A stretch of DNA of 64,000 bases. It comes from Guptibacillus hwajinpoensis. Its GTDB lineage: Bacteria; Bacillota; Bacilli; Bacillales; Guptibacillaceae. Shown piece after piece: positions 35,125 through 43,760 of the stretch. Under the pieces are notes generated by a model. That model saw only the letters and a list, made by a program, of their open reading frames with translations. It was not told the origin of the DNA and ran no database searches. Numbering within the stretch: the first letter of the stretch is position 1; each line of letters starts with the position of its first letter. The stretch covers positions 1,207,676-1,271,675 of the forward strand of contig NZ_LELK01000004.1 in the NCBI RefSeq assembly GCF_001039475.1, given 5' to 3'. The position numbers and the translations under genes were made by a program.

Positions 35125-35796
35125 ATGTTTAGTATGTTTAAACGAGTTAAAACACTTATGTCGTCTGAGTTAAATGCTGCTCTTGATAAGGCGGAAGATC
35201 CAGTTAAAATGCTCGAGCAATTCATGCGTGATATGGAAACGGACATTCGGGAAGCAGAGACAGCAGTTGCAAAGCAAATTTCTAATGAGAAAATGCTAAA
35301 GAAAAAATGGGATGATGCAAGTGCGATGGTCACAAAGCGACAAGATCAAGCTGTAAAAGCCCTTGAAGCAGACAATGATGACCTTGCAAGAAGAGCGCTT
35401 CAAGATAAGAAAGATCATGAAACAAAGGCAGAGACGTTGAAAGAGTCTTATGAGAGAGCAAAAACAGATGCGGATACTCTACGCTCGAAGCTTGATGAGA
35501 TGAAAGAGGAATACCGTCAAATGCAGTTGAAGAAGGATAGCTTGAAAGCACGTGCAGAATCTGCAAAAACAAAAACAAAAATAAATCGCGCAATGTCTGA
35601 CATTGGTGGAGACGATTCCCGACGTGGCTTTGATCGTATGGAAGAGAAGGTTCTTCAGTATGAAGCTGAAGCAGAAACAAGTGAGGATATGCGTTCGAGC
35701 AGTCGTTCTCTTGATGACGAGCTAGATTCGCTTGATAAGAATAACGGAATTGATGATGAGCTTTCAGAACTTAAGAAAAAAATGGGGAAAGAATAA
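35125..35796 (+). CDS. PspA/IM30 family phage-shock protein
   Basis: A 223-residue, nearly all-helical coiled-coil protein of the PspA/Vipp1/LiaH family (an ESCRT-III relative) that binds stressed membranes and forms oligomeric scaffolds. The N-terminus MFSMFKRVKTLMSSELNAALDKAEDPVKMLEQ is the characteristic amphipathic helix and first hairpin; the long charged coiled coil runs to about 180. No LiaFSR genes are adjacent. Instead it sits between DUF4178 and DUF4247 genes, with an aminopropyltransferase downstream. This points to a paralogue separate from the Lia response (inference). Confidence 0.9.
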   Translation: MFSMFKRVKTLMSSELNAALDKAEDPVKMLEQFMRDMETDIREAETAVAKQISNEKMLKKKWDDASAMVTKRQDQAVKALEADNDDLARRALQDKKDHETKAETLKESYERAKTDADTLRSKLDEMKEEYRQMQLKKDSLKARAESAKTKTKINRAMSDIGGDDSRRGFDRMEEKVLQYEAEAETSEDMRSSSRSLDDELDSLDKNNGIDDELSELKKKMGKE

Positions 35797-35823
35797 TACT
35801 TTCCCCTTTAATGGGGTGGAAGA

Positions 35824-36381
35824 ATGAAATGGCTAACAGGATTGCTGACAGCATTCATTCTGCTCTTATCGGCATGTGGAATCACGAAGGATATTCAAGA
35901 AATCGTGGAGGACCGATATCAGCTTGAAGATGTAATTGAGAGCAGCGTTGATTCGGGAGATGTTTCTAAAGTCTATAAGGCTGATAAAGATCTCGCATCC
36001 GTTGCCTCCTATCTTCAGGATCAAATTAAGCCGAATGAAGTCAGTGAAGTTAAAGAAGGAAAGCAAATTCTTGTTTATGATGATTATATTGTTACGTTAT
36101 CTGAAGAAGACTCTAATACCCTTGTTGAGGTAGCAACTGTAGGTTTTGTTAGAGATAACTACCAACCGAGCTTTTTTGATGGTTTACTAGCTTATTACAT
36201 ACTAGACGAAATACTTGACGTTGATGACTGGGGTAAAAAGCAAAAAAATCGTTGTAATAGTAGTAGCGGAAATTGCTATGGAGGCTACAGTGCAACTGGT
36301 GGGGCATATAAAGGTCCTACAAATACACCATCATTTCGAGGATCTAGTAGTCGTGGTGGCGGACCAGGAACAGGAAAATAA
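35824..36381 (+). CDS. DUF4247 lipoprotein
   Basis: A 185-residue secreted lipoprotein. The signal ends in lipobox LLSAC with the lipidated cysteine at about residue 18. A mixed alpha/beta region follows (to about 115), then a Cys-Ser-Gly-rich segment (NRCNSSSGNCYGGY) and a glycine/arginine-rich tail SSSRGGGPGTGK. The DUF4247 assignment is from architecture and neighbourhood. The two extra cysteines in the tail could form a disulfide. It would place part of the system outside the membrane. Confidence 0.82.
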   Translation: MKWLTGLLTAFILLLSACGITKDIQEIVEDRYQLEDVIESSVDSGDVSKVYKADKDLASVASYLQDQIKPNEVSEVKEGKQILVYDDYIVTLSEEDSNTLVEVATVGFVRDNYQPSFFDGLLAYYILDEILDVDDWGKKQKNRCNSSSGNCYGGYSATGGAYKGPTNTPSFRGSSSRGGGPGTGK

Positions 36382-36399
36382 TTAAAGGAGAGTTTAGAT

Positions 36400-36795
36400 A
36401 TGGGGCCATTTTTATTAACGTTTTTATATTTTATTGCATCCATCGTAGTGGTAGCGATTGGACTTGTTATATTTGAATTAATCACAACGAAATACAAAGA
36501 TTGGGAACAAATTGAAAAAGGGAATACAGCTGTAGCCCTCTCGATCGGAGGCAAGATCGTTGGTATTTGTTTGATTCTCGCCTTTTCCATCTATCATAGC
36601 TCAGATGTACTTGATACTGTAATTTGGGGCGCTTATGGAGTTGTCTTACAACTGGTTGCTTACTACATTTTTGACTTTCTTACGAGACGGTTCTCTGTAG
36701 AACAGAAACTCAATGAGGGCGTTGTATCAGTAGGCATACTATCAATGTGCGTATCGATTGGATTAGGGTTGGTAGTCGGAGCTTCTATTACGTAG
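36400..36795 (+). CDS. DUF350 membrane protein
   Basis: A 131-residue protein with four predicted membrane segments (about 4-26, 45-64, 72-93, 107-129). FELITTKYKDWEQIEKGNTAVALSIGGKIVG is the conserved DUF350 pattern with Lys, Glu and Asn before the second helix. E. coli YjfL, another DUF350 protein, is also encoded beside a PspA homologue, so the association spans phyla. Molecular function is unknown. It is 18 bases after the lipoprotein gene with the RBS AAAGGAG. Confidence 0.88.
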   Translation: MGPFLLTFLYFIASIVVVAIGLVIFELITTKYKDWEQIEKGNTAVALSIGGKIVGICLILAFSIYHSSDVLDTVIWGAYGVVLQLVAYYIFDFLTRRFSVEQKLNEGVVSVGILSMCVSIGLGLVVGASIT

Positions 36796-36823
36796 AAGAA
36801 ATTCACAGCTGAAGGTGAAATAC

Positions 36824-38368
36824 ATGAGCAAGAAAATGAATAAAAGCAGTCAGCTGTACTGGGCTTCAGGAATTGTATCCATTTGTGGAATTATTTTTGA
36901 AGTGTTATTCGGTGCGCTTGGCTCATACATACTTGGTGACGGAGTTAAGCAGTATACGCTAACTATTTCTCTTTTTCTAACTGGGATGGGTATTGGTGCA
37001 TCCTTAAGCGAAAGGGTCGTTAAAAGACTTATTACAAGATTTATAGCCATCGAGCTTCTTATTGGTTTGATTGGTGGCTTATCAAGTTTCACTGTTTTCG
37101 GTATTACAGCTGTTGCTGGTGAAGAAGCAACAGCTATAGTTTTGTATAGCATTATTTTGGTGATTGGTGGTCTTACAGGACTTGAATTACCTATACTCAT
37201 TCGAAAAGCAAATGAGATTGGCGTTGAAATGAATAAAAGTACTGCCCGTGTGTTGTTTTCTGATTATGCAGGTGGGCTTGTCGGTGGGTTACTCTTTGCC
37301 TTTTACTTAAGACCTGAGTTTGGATTAGTGAAGTCTGCGTTTCTTGTCGCGCTTGTTAACATTTCCGTTGCCTTTTGGATGATTTATGCTTTTCGTAAGG
37401 AGATCGTGCATCGAGTTAGCTATCTAGTCGTGGCGATTCTTATCTTTCTATTAATGATTGCTGGAACGATTTTTGGTGAAGAAATTGCTTTTTCATTTGA
37501 ACAACGTCTTTATAAGGATCCGATTATTCACTCAGAAGAAACGTCCTATCAGAAAATTATCCTTACGAAAGAGCAGGGTGATGTTCGACTCTTTTTAAAT
37601 GGGCAACTTCAGTTTAGCTCAAGTGATGAACACAGGTATCACGAGCCGCTTATTCACATCCCTATGGCTGCTGCTACAAAAACAGAAGATATTTTAATTC
37701 TTGGCGGTGGCGACGGATTGGCTGTAAGAGAACTCCAAAAATATGAGGAGGTAAAATCGATTACAGTTGTAGACCTCGATCCTAGAATGGTGGAGCTTGC
37801 TTCAGAAAATCATTTGTTAACAGAATTAAATGGACATGCTTTTGAGGATGAACGTGTCAGGGTCATTCATAAGGATGCTTTTCAATATATTGAGGAAGAT
37901 AATAATCGTTATGACGTTATTATATCTGACCTTCCAGACCCGAATAATGAATCGTTAAATAAGCTATACACGTGGGAATTCTATTCTATGTTGAGAAATC
38001 ATCTCCGTTCAGACGGTGCTTTAATGGTGCAGGCGACAAGTCCTGTTTTTGCAAGGGAAGCGTATTGGACCATTTCTAGAACAATTGAAGAAACAGGGCT
38101 AATCACGTCAAATTATCACGTTGATATCCCGAGCTTTGGTAACTGGGGCTTTGTAATGGGGACGAGGAAGCCAATCCAACAGAACAAATTAGATGTTGCT
38201 GTTGAGACGGATTATTTATCATCTGATATGATTCCTTCTCTTACCTCGTTTGGCAAAGATGAGGATGAGCATATCATAAAAGATGGAGAAGAAGTTACCT
38301 TTGAACCGAACACCTTAATTCGCCCTCATTTAATTGAGAAGTATGAAGCTGCCTGGTTGTATTATTAG
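36824..38368 (+). CDS. Membrane-fused spermidine synthase-like aminopropyltransferase
   Basis: A 514-residue protein with about seven transmembrane segments in residues 12-215, followed by a spermidine/spermine synthase domain. That domain has the SAM-site GGGDG (about 293-298), VVDLDPRMVELA and the catalytic-loop ISDLPDPNNESLNKLY near 368. Classical SpeE is soluble and about 280 residues; the membrane part is a distinct family often found near PspA and DUF350 genes. The acceptor is not known and may not be free putrescine. The ATG at 36824 follows GAAGGTG. It is the last gene of the cluster, and no clear terminator was seen in the 204 bases downstream. Confidence 0.88.
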   Translation: MSKKMNKSSQLYWASGIVSICGIIFEVLFGALGSYILGDGVKQYTLTISLFLTGMGIGASLSERVVKRLITRFIAIELLIGLIGGLSSFTVFGITAVAGEEATAIVLYSIILVIGGLTGLELPILIRKANEIGVEMNKSTARVLFSDYAGGLVGGLLFAFYLRPEFGLVKSAFLVALVNISVAFWMIYAFRKEIVHRVSYLVVAILIFLLMIAGTIFGEEIAFSFEQRLYKDPIIHSEETSYQKIILTKEQGDVRLFLNGQLQFSSSDEHRYHEPLIHIPMAAATKTEDILILGGGDGLAVRELQKYEEVKSITVVDLDPRMVELASENHLLTELNGHAFEDERVRVIHKDAFQYIEEDNNRYDVIISDLPDPNNESLNKLYTWEFYSMLRNHLRSDGALMVQATSPVFAREAYWTISRTIEETGLITSNYHVDIPSFGNWGFVMGTRKPIQQNKLDVAVETDYLSSDMIPSLTSFGKDEDEHIIKDGEEVTFEPNTLIRPHLIEKYEAAWLYY

Positions 38369-38572
38369 TTTGGCTATGTTAGCTCATATTGTTGATTTCT
38401 CGATTTTGGGTCATTCGGTACCACAGGGCGTAAATGAGCCGAAAATTAACATTGTTCATTAACATTGCCATTAGTTTAGTTCATGAGTGAAAGGGAATTA
38501 GTTAAATACAACCTTCCCATCAACTAAAGCCAAGATGGGAAGTAATCTCAAACCGTTAAAGGAGCGATTCAA

Positions 38573-39253
38573 TTGAAGGTAACGTTTCATGGTCATTCGG
38601 TTGTCGAAGTTGTAACGGACAAGGCAAAAATTCTAATTGATCCATTTATTTCAGGAAACGGTCAGTGCGATTTAGATGCGAACACGGTCAAATGTGATGT
38701 TATTTTACTTACACATGGACATAATGATCACGTAGGTGACACAGTTGAGATTGCCAAACGTAACGATGCGCTAGTTGTAGCACCGTTCGAGCTTGCTACA
38801 TATTTAGGATGGAAGGGTGTTAATGCACATCCTATGGCTATTGGTGGCGCACACGAATTTGAATTCGGTAAAGTGAAACTTACACAAGCATTCCATGGAT
38901 CGAGTTATACAGAAGAAGATACGAAGCAAATTATCTATACTGGAATGCCTGCGGGAATTCTATTGAGTGCGGAAGGAAAGACAATTTATCATGCTGGAGA
39001 TACTGGTCTCTTCTCTGATATGAAGCTTTTAGCTAATGAACGTATAGATCTAGCATTCCTTCCAATAGGGGATAATTTCACAATGGGACCTGAAGACGCT
39101 TCTATTGCAGCAAAATGGATAAAAGCGGATTTAACAGTTCCGGTTCATTACAATACATTCCCTCTTATTGAGCAGAATCCAGATTCATTTATAGATAGTC
39201 TCGAAGAAACAAAAGGGAAAGCATTAAGACCAGGTGAAACAATTGAATTATAA
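38573..39253 (+). CDS. ytkL: Metal-dependent hydrolase, UPF0173 (YtkL)
   Basis: A 226-residue metallo-beta-lactamase-fold protein. The metal motif [10 protein letters not shown] near residue 47, the [11 protein letters not shown] motif and [10 protein letters not shown] near the C-terminus provide ligands. The family includes zinc hydrolases with uncharacterised substrates. The name comes from the conserved position near ytoI/ytpI in Bacillus. TTG at 38573 follows AAAGGAG. A terminator lies directly downstream. Confidence 0.9.
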   Translation: MKVTFHGHSVVEVVTDKAKILIDPFISGNGQCDLDANTVKCDVILLTHGHNDHVGDTVEIAKRNDALVVAPFELATYLGWKGVNAHPMAIGGAHEFEFGKVKLTQAFHGSSYTEEDTKQIIYTGMPAGILLSAEGKTIYHAGDTGLFSDMKLLANERIDLAFLPIGDNFTMGPEDASIAAKWIKADLTVPVHYNTFPLIEQNPDSFIDSLEETKGKALRPGETIEL

Positions 39254-39257
39254 GTTG

Positions 39258-39288
39258 AACAAAACCGATGCATTGCATCGGTTTTGTG
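39258..39288 (+). terminator. Terminator after ytkL
   Basis: AACAAAACCGATGC / GCATCGGTTTTGTG-type stem with a minimal loop and a TTTTGTGTTT tail. Confidence 0.75.
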
Positions 39289-39356
39289 TTTGAATAACGT
39301 ATTAAATAGCAACACTTTAACATACCCTGTTATAAAGACGATGAGGGGGAATGTTA

Positions 39357-39593
39357 GTGAAACAGCGTTTGTTTCTATCGGTCCTTTGTATCTTATTTCT
39401 GATGTATGATGCTATACCACGATTCCAAATTGATTTAACACTAGAAGGAGCCTTTTTCAGTCTGTGGCTTGTTTTTGCCATTATGGCGCTAGGCGGCAAT
39501 CTTGCAGGCTTATTCTTTGATCGGACTAGGGTTCAGAGCATGCCAGAAGAAGATTCGGTAACGGAATTGAGAAAAAAACAATACAGCCGTTGA
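39357..39593 (+). CDS. Small hypothetical membrane protein, 78 residues
   Basis: I do not recognise this protein. It has two hydrophobic segments (about 3-17 and 30-52) joined by PRFQIDLTLEG, and a polar, charged C-terminal tail ending KKQYSR. The GTG at 39357 is used because GAGGGGGA lies 7 bases upstream, while the ATG at 39351 is adjacent to it. A terminator precedes it and ytoI follows about 107 bases later, so it may be monocistronic. Confidence 0.65.
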   Translation: MKQRLFLSVLCILFLMYDAIPRFQIDLTLEGAFFSLWLVFAIMALGGNLAGLFFDRTRVQSMPEEDSVTELRKKQYSR

Positions 39594-39700
39594 AGTTATA
39601 GCCGTGAGTTATGTATAATGAAGTCAATTCTAACACCACTATAACAGAAGAAGTTTAGCTACTGATACAGATGTGCACGTAGAAAGTATGGTGAGAGACA

Positions 39701-41011
39701 TTGACAACGAAACATGAACAAATTCTGGCATATATTGAAACGCTTGATGTAGGAAGCAAGATCTCTGTCCGTCAAATTGCAAGAGAATTGAAAGTCAGTG
39801 AAGGAACGGCGTACAGAGCAATTAAAGATGCAGAAAATAAGGGTACGGTAAGCACGATTGAACGTGTGGGTACAATTCGTATTACAAAAAAAGAAAAAGA
39901 AAATATTGAGAAATTAACTTATGCAGAAGTAGTGAACATTGTAGATGGACAAGTGCTTGGAGGAAGAGATGGATTACATAAAACCCTCCATAAATTTGTC
40001 ATAGGCGCGATGAAACTAGAAGCAATGATGAGATATGTAGATCCTGGTAGTTTGCTGATTGTCGGTAATCGCGATAATGTTCACAAAATCGCACTTGAGG
40101 CAGGGGCTGCCGTTCTAATTACGGGGGGATTCGATGCACAGGATGATGTGAAGAAAATGGCAGATGAGTATGACCTTCCAATCATTTCAACATCATATGA
40201 TTCCTTTACCGTAGCTACAATGATTAATCGTGCCATTTATGATCGATTAATCAAGAAGGAAATAGCACTTGTAAGTGATATATTAACACCACTTACAAAA
40301 ACAAGTTTCCTTGTAACTACTGAGAATGTTGGGCGCTGGCATGAACTGAATGAATCAACAATGCATAGTCGGTACCCTGTAGTTGATCCAAATATGAAGG
40401 TTCAAGGAATTGTAACGTCAAAGGATATTCTTGGAGAGCAGCACGAAACGATCATTACAAAGGTGATGACAAAGCATCCACTAACAGTTAATGAACAAAC
40501 TTCTGTAGCATCTGCCGCACATACGATGATCTGGGAAGGGATTGAAATGCTGCCAGTTCTAGATCAATATCAGCGATTAATTGGTATTATTAGCAGGCAA
40601 GATGTACTAAAAGCGCTACAAATGATTCAGCAACAGCCACAAATTGGAGAGACGTTTGATGACTTAATAACAAGTCAGATCAAGGACGTTTCGGTTGGGA
40701 ATGAGAGTCGATATAGTTGTGAAGTGACTCCGCAAATGACAAGCCTTCTTGGTACATTATCTTATGGGGTAGTGACAACGCTTGTAACGGAAGCGGGGAG
40801 CAGAGTACTAAAGAAGTATAAAAAAGGTGACCTTGTTGTCGAGAATATCACTCTTTATTTTATTAAGCCGGTTCAAATTGATCATACGATTGAGATTGTA
40901 CCAAGAGTTCTTGAGGTGTCACGGAAGTTTGGTAAAGTTGATGTTGAGATTTATCACGAAGGTTCGGTTGTGGGTAAAGCACTTATGATGGCGCAGCTTA
41001 TTGATCGATAA
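39701..41011 (+). CDS. ytoI: YtoI: HTH-DRTGG-CBS-hotdog regulatory protein
   Basis: A 436-residue multidomain protein. There is an N-terminal winged helix (about 1-60, ISVRQIARELKVSEGTAYRAI), a DRTGG domain (about 75-185, NIVDGQVLGG), two CBS motifs (about 190-310) and a C-terminal hotdog thioesterase-like domain (about 330-436). CBS and DRTGG domains often bind adenosine nucleotides, so ligand-controlled DNA binding is plausible, but the ligand is unknown. TTG at 39701 after GGTGAGAG gives a complete helix-turn-helix. The order ytoI-ytpI-nrnA is conserved with B. subtilis. Confidence 0.88.
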   Translation: MTTKHEQILAYIETLDVGSKISVRQIARELKVSEGTAYRAIKDAENKGTVSTIERVGTIRITKKEKENIEKLTYAEVVNIVDGQVLGGRDGLHKTLHKFVIGAMKLEAMMRYVDPGSLLIVGNRDNVHKIALEAGAAVLITGGFDAQDDVKKMADEYDLPIISTSYDSFTVATMINRAIYDRLIKKEIALVSDILTPLTKTSFLVTTENVGRWHELNESTMHSRYPVVDPNMKVQGIVTSKDILGEQHETIITKVMTKHPLTVNEQTSVASAAHTMIWEGIEMLPVLDQYQRLIGIISRQDVLKALQMIQQQPQIGETFDDLITSQIKDVSVGNESRYSCEVTPQMTSLLGTLSYGVVTTLVTEAGSRVLKKYKKGDLVVENITLYFIKPVQIDHTIEIVPRVLEVSRKFGKVDVEIYHEGSVVGKALMMAQLIDR

Positions 41012-41043
41012 AAAGAAAAACCGCCATGAGTCAATGGCGGTTT
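41011..41043 (-). terminator. Terminator between ytoI and ytpI
   Basis: AAACCGCCAT (41018-41027) / ATGGCGGTTT (41034-41043). On the minus strand it is followed by TTTCTTTT, so it works best for ytpI. On the plus strand it lacks a good T run but may still serve ytoI. Confidence 0.75.
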
Positions 41044-41055
41044 CCGTGCTTATTG

Positions 41056-41355
41056 CTACTTCATGCTATTTGCTTCTTCGATAGCAAAAGGAAGATAGTG
41101 GCGATATTTCTTATACCCAACGACGACGTTAGCTACACCAAGTATGATAAATGCAGCACCAACGATATAAGTGACTGTCGAGATATATACGGTAAATGAA
41201 TTGATAGCAAAAAAAATAAGGAATAGTCCAAGCGCAATGCTTGCTTTCGAGCTAAGCCATTGCTTTGTCGCTACACCGTTGGTTCTAAAAGATTTTACTC
41301 GGTAAAATAAATAGAAAACGATTGAAAAGACAATTAAAATGATAAAGATCGGCAT
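41056..41355 (-). CDS. ytpI: YtpI-like membrane protein
   Basis: A 99-residue protein with three membrane segments (about 2-20, 37-55, 58-77) and a basic loop KSFRTNGVATKQWLSSKASIALG typical of the YtpI family. Function is unknown. The RBS GGAGGAAAG precedes the ATG at 41355. It lies between ytoI and nrnA on the opposite strand, the arrangement found in B. subtilis. Confidence 0.85.
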   Translation of the reverse strand: MPIFIILIVFSIVFYLFYRVKSFRTNGVATKQWLSSKASIALGLFLIFFAINSFTVYISTVTYIVGAAFIILGVANVVVGYKKYRHYLPFAIEEANSMK

Positions 41356-41463
41356 GGTAGCTTTCCTCCAGATAACAGTTTCACTTCTATTGTATAGAAC
41401 TTAAACGTGAAAATCTATGGCGGAAGTAGAACAATTCGGAAGGCAACCGAAAGGAGAAGTTTG

Positions 41464-42399
41464 ATGAAAGAACAAATATTAGCTGCAATTGAAGAACACG
41501 AAACAATTATTATTCATCGACATGTTCGACCAGACCCTGATGCTCTAGGTTCACAGGGCGGTCTTGCTGAGCTCATTCAAACCACTTTTCCTGAGAAGAG
41601 GGTATTTATCGTAGGTGAAGAAGAACCATCGCTACTGTTTTTAAATCGTATGGATGAAGTTGCAAATGAAGAATATGAAAGTGCGCTTGTTATCGTCTGT
41701 GACACAGCCAATCAACCTCGAATTAGTGACGATCGCTATCGTAATGGAAAGCTATTGATTAAGATTGATCATCATCCAAATGAGGACCCATACGGTGATC
41801 TACTCTGGGTTGATACAAATTCAAGTTCGGTGAGTGAGATGATTGTAGACTTGTATGTTACTGCAAGAGAGCGGGGGTACAAGCTATCGGACAAAGGAGC
41901 ATTTCTCCTTTACGCTGGCATTGTAGGAGACACTGGTCGCTTCATGTTTTCTAATACAACACAGCGCACATTCCAGTATGCTGGTGAACTTTTGGAATTT
42001 GGAGTCGATACAGATTCTTTATACAATGAATTATACAAAACGGAAAAGCATATTGCTCGATTAAATGGTCATGTATTACAGAACTTTGAAACCTCTGAGA
42101 ATGGGGCAGGGTGGATTAAAATTACGAAAGAAACCATCGCATCATTTGGAGTTACTGCAAGCGAGTCCTCTCAGCTCGTTAACTCATTCTCAAATGTAGC
42201 TGGTTTAAAAGCATGGGTGTTTTTCATTGAAGAAGCCGATCAAATACGGGTCCGTCTTCGCTCTAAGGGTCCGGTTGTAAACACTATTGCAGCAAACTAC
42301 AACGGTGGTGGTCATCCAAGGGCTGCTGGTGCTACGGTTTACACGTGGGAAGAAGCGGATCGTGTATTGGCTGATCTTGAAGAAGCATGTCTTTCCTAA
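41464..42399 (+). CDS. nrnA: NrnA: oligoribonuclease / 3'-phosphoadenosine phosphatase
   Basis: A 311-residue DHH-DHHA1 phosphoesterase that degrades nanoRNAs (2-5 nt) and dephosphorylates pAp in the cytoplasm. Metal-binding motifs are HRHVRPDPDALGSQ (residues about 18-31), VCDTANQPR and IDHHPNEDPYG in the DHH domain, then GGGHPRAAGA in DHHA1 near residue 285. The ATG at 41464 follows AAAGGAG; the in-frame upstream ATG at 41407 lacks an RBS. Confidence 0.95.
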   Translation: MKEQILAAIEEHETIIIHRHVRPDPDALGSQGGLAELIQTTFPEKRVFIVGEEEPSLLFLNRMDEVANEEYESALVIVCDTANQPRISDDRYRNGKLLIKIDHHPNEDPYGDLLWVDTNSSSVSEMIVDLYVTARERGYKLSDKGAFLLYAGIVGDTGRFMFSNTTQRTFQYAGELLEFGVDTDSLYNELYKTEKHIARLNGHVLQNFETSENGAGWIKITKETIASFGVTASESSQLVNSFSNVAGLKAWVFFIEEADQIRVRLRSKGPVVNTIAANYNGGGHPRAAGATVYTWEEADRVLADLEEACLS

Positions 42400-42414
42400 C
42401 TTCATAACAATAAC

Positions 42415-42455
42415 AAAAGACCGGCATCTCCGTAGTGAGATAGTCGGTCTTTTCT
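42415..42455. terminator. Terminator between nrnA and the ytzJ-like gene
   Basis: AAAAGACCG with its partner CGGTCTTTT, plus an inner ATCTC/GAGAT stem. T-rich on both strands. Confidence 0.8.
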
Positions 42456-42457
42456 AG

Positions 42458-42649
42458 TTAAGGTTGATCCTGAGTTTTGGGAATGAACCAGGAGCCAAAG
42501 CTTGTCACGTCCTCATGCACGTCGATGTTAAGTGACTGCAATTCTTTCTTAATTAGAGCTGTCATTTCACGCGTCTCAGCGTAAGCGGATCGCCCATTCT
42601 GCAAATCAGCAACTTTGGTTCTAGCAAGTTGCTTGCGATCTATAACCAT
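42458..42649 (-). CDS. YtzJ-like small protein
   Basis: A 63-residue soluble protein with a basic N-terminus (MVIDRKQLARTKVADLQNG) and a conserved-looking end DVTSFGSWFIPK. The RBS TTGGAGGTGG precedes the ATG at 42649. The position just before ytrI/ytrH on the minus strand matches ytzJ of B. subtilis, a small gene in the same sporulation neighbourhood. I assign it by context and size only. Confidence 0.7.
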   Translation of the reverse strand: MVIDRKQLARTKVADLQNGRSAYAETREMTALIKKELQSLNIDVHEDVTSFGSWFIPKTQDQP

Positions 42650-42744
42650 CGTGCCACCTCCAATTTTTACGGTACTCTTATCATATACTACACGGGCGAA
42701 AATTGCGACTTGTCTGACAAATATTCACGATAAATTGCGACTTT

Positions 42745-43251
42745 TTATTGAACAAGGTTTATAGTGAGTACAACTTCAACTGTTGTCCATAGAATAAATT
42801 CCCTCACTTCGAAGCCGTATTTAATGTTATCGATGGTGAGCGTCTTATTCTCAAGTGACTTAATAACAAAGCTTCTAGTTCTAGCAACGGAACCAAGGTC
42901 CTTATTTAATAAATCATTTAGTTCAGTTTGAACATCTTTTTTAAGTTCATGACGTGTTAATGAGTTTAAGGGAAGATCCTCATCCTTCTCAAATGTGACG
43001 TGGATATTCTTTACGAGAAGGGTTTTTTCAATATCTTGGTTATCATAGCTTTTCATATCATCCAATAACGTCTTGTTTTGGGTTTTAAGGTCATAAATCT
43101 CGATTTTGTGTTCTTTGATGGAGGTAATCTGTTTTTCGTACATGATTCCGAACAGCATTAGAAAGAATAGCCAACCGAAGATTACGCCTACTGAAAACCC
43201 TGCGAGGAATCTTTGCCAGCCTTTTCTTGAATAAATAGGTGGTACTCTCAT
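42745..43251 (-). CDS. ytrI: Sporulation membrane protein YtrI
   Basis: A 168-residue protein with one membrane segment (about residues 18-41) after the basic MRVPPIYSRKGWQRF start, and a coiled-coil-like outer region. In B. subtilis, ytrH-ytrI is a sigma-E operon needed for efficient sporulation. The ATG at 43251 overlaps the TGA of ytrH (ATGA), so translation is coupled; the longer upstream frame is a shadow within ytrH. Confidence 0.88.
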   Translation of the reverse strand: MRVPPIYSRKGWQRFLAGFSVGVIFGWLFFLMLFGIMYEKQITSIKEHKIEIYDLKTQNKTLLDDMKSYDNQDIEKTLLVKNIHVTFEKDEDLPLNSLTRHELKKDVQTELNDLLNKDLGSVARTRSFVIKSLENKTLTIDNIKYGFEVREFILWTTVEVVLTINLVQ

Positions 43252-43583
43252 AAAGATGAGCGTTCCTGAGTTAACCAATTGATGACTTCCATCCCTGCCT
43301 GTGCACCACCTAAAGCGCAGAAGATCCATAGGAACTGGCGCATGATTTCATCTGGAGAACCACTCAGAAAGCTTCTTTCCATATTGTTTATCGTATCAAA
43401 AGTTCCCCCTATGGCTGCGGCAATTGCCCAGATTTTCAAACGCTGAGCAACAATGTAAATCCAATGTAGCGGCGGTTCACCAGAGAGGAAAGCGCCGATG
43501 CCACCAATAATAGATCCGCCGACGATAACACCGAACGCTACGAAAAAAGCAATAATTAGAGTGACGAGTGTTACTCTCTCCAT
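43248..43583 (-). CDS. ytrH: Sporulation membrane protein YtrH
   Basis: A 111-residue protein with two or three hydrophobic segments (VTLVTLIIAFFVAFGVIVGGSIIGGIGAFLSG at the N-terminus, split here as one glycine-rich stretch, and another at about 80-100). Mother-cell membrane protein of the YtrH family. The ATG at 43583 follows AGAAGGA. It overlaps ytrI by 4 bases. I searched upstream for a sigma-E promoter but found no convincing match. Confidence 0.9.
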   Translation of the reverse strand: MERVTLVTLIIAFFVAFGVIVGGSIIGGIGAFLSGEPPLHWIYIVAQRLKIWAIAAAIGGTFDTINNMERSFLSGSPDEIMRQFLWIFCALGGAQAGMEVINWLTQERSSL

Positions 43584-43760
43584 TATGATTCCTTCTTTCT
43601 GATTGTTATACTTGTAGTACATAACCTTTTAATTAGACAAGTTTACGTATCTAGTAAAGCCTATGCGAAAAGGAGAGCCAGTTATGCTTGATAATGTTTG
43701 TTCGGGATGCATCAAGTATTTATAATAGAAAGTAATAGCAAAGCGAAAGTGGGATTAGTT

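Noticed and set aside
38385-38460. Possible further relic of the palindromic repeat (GTTGATTTCTCGATTTTGG region)
   Set aside because: Only a few bases resemble the repeat end and no GGAGCGGAA copy is present; the 38369-38572 gap shows nothing I can support.
42745-43329. Longer ytrI start at 43329
   Set aside because: The extra 26 residues are encoded inside ytrH in another frame; the ATGA overlap at 43248-43251 marks the real start.
43584-43660. Sigma-E promoter of ytrH-ytrI
   Set aside because: Expected from B. subtilis, but no pair of -35/-10 elements with correct spacing was convincing.
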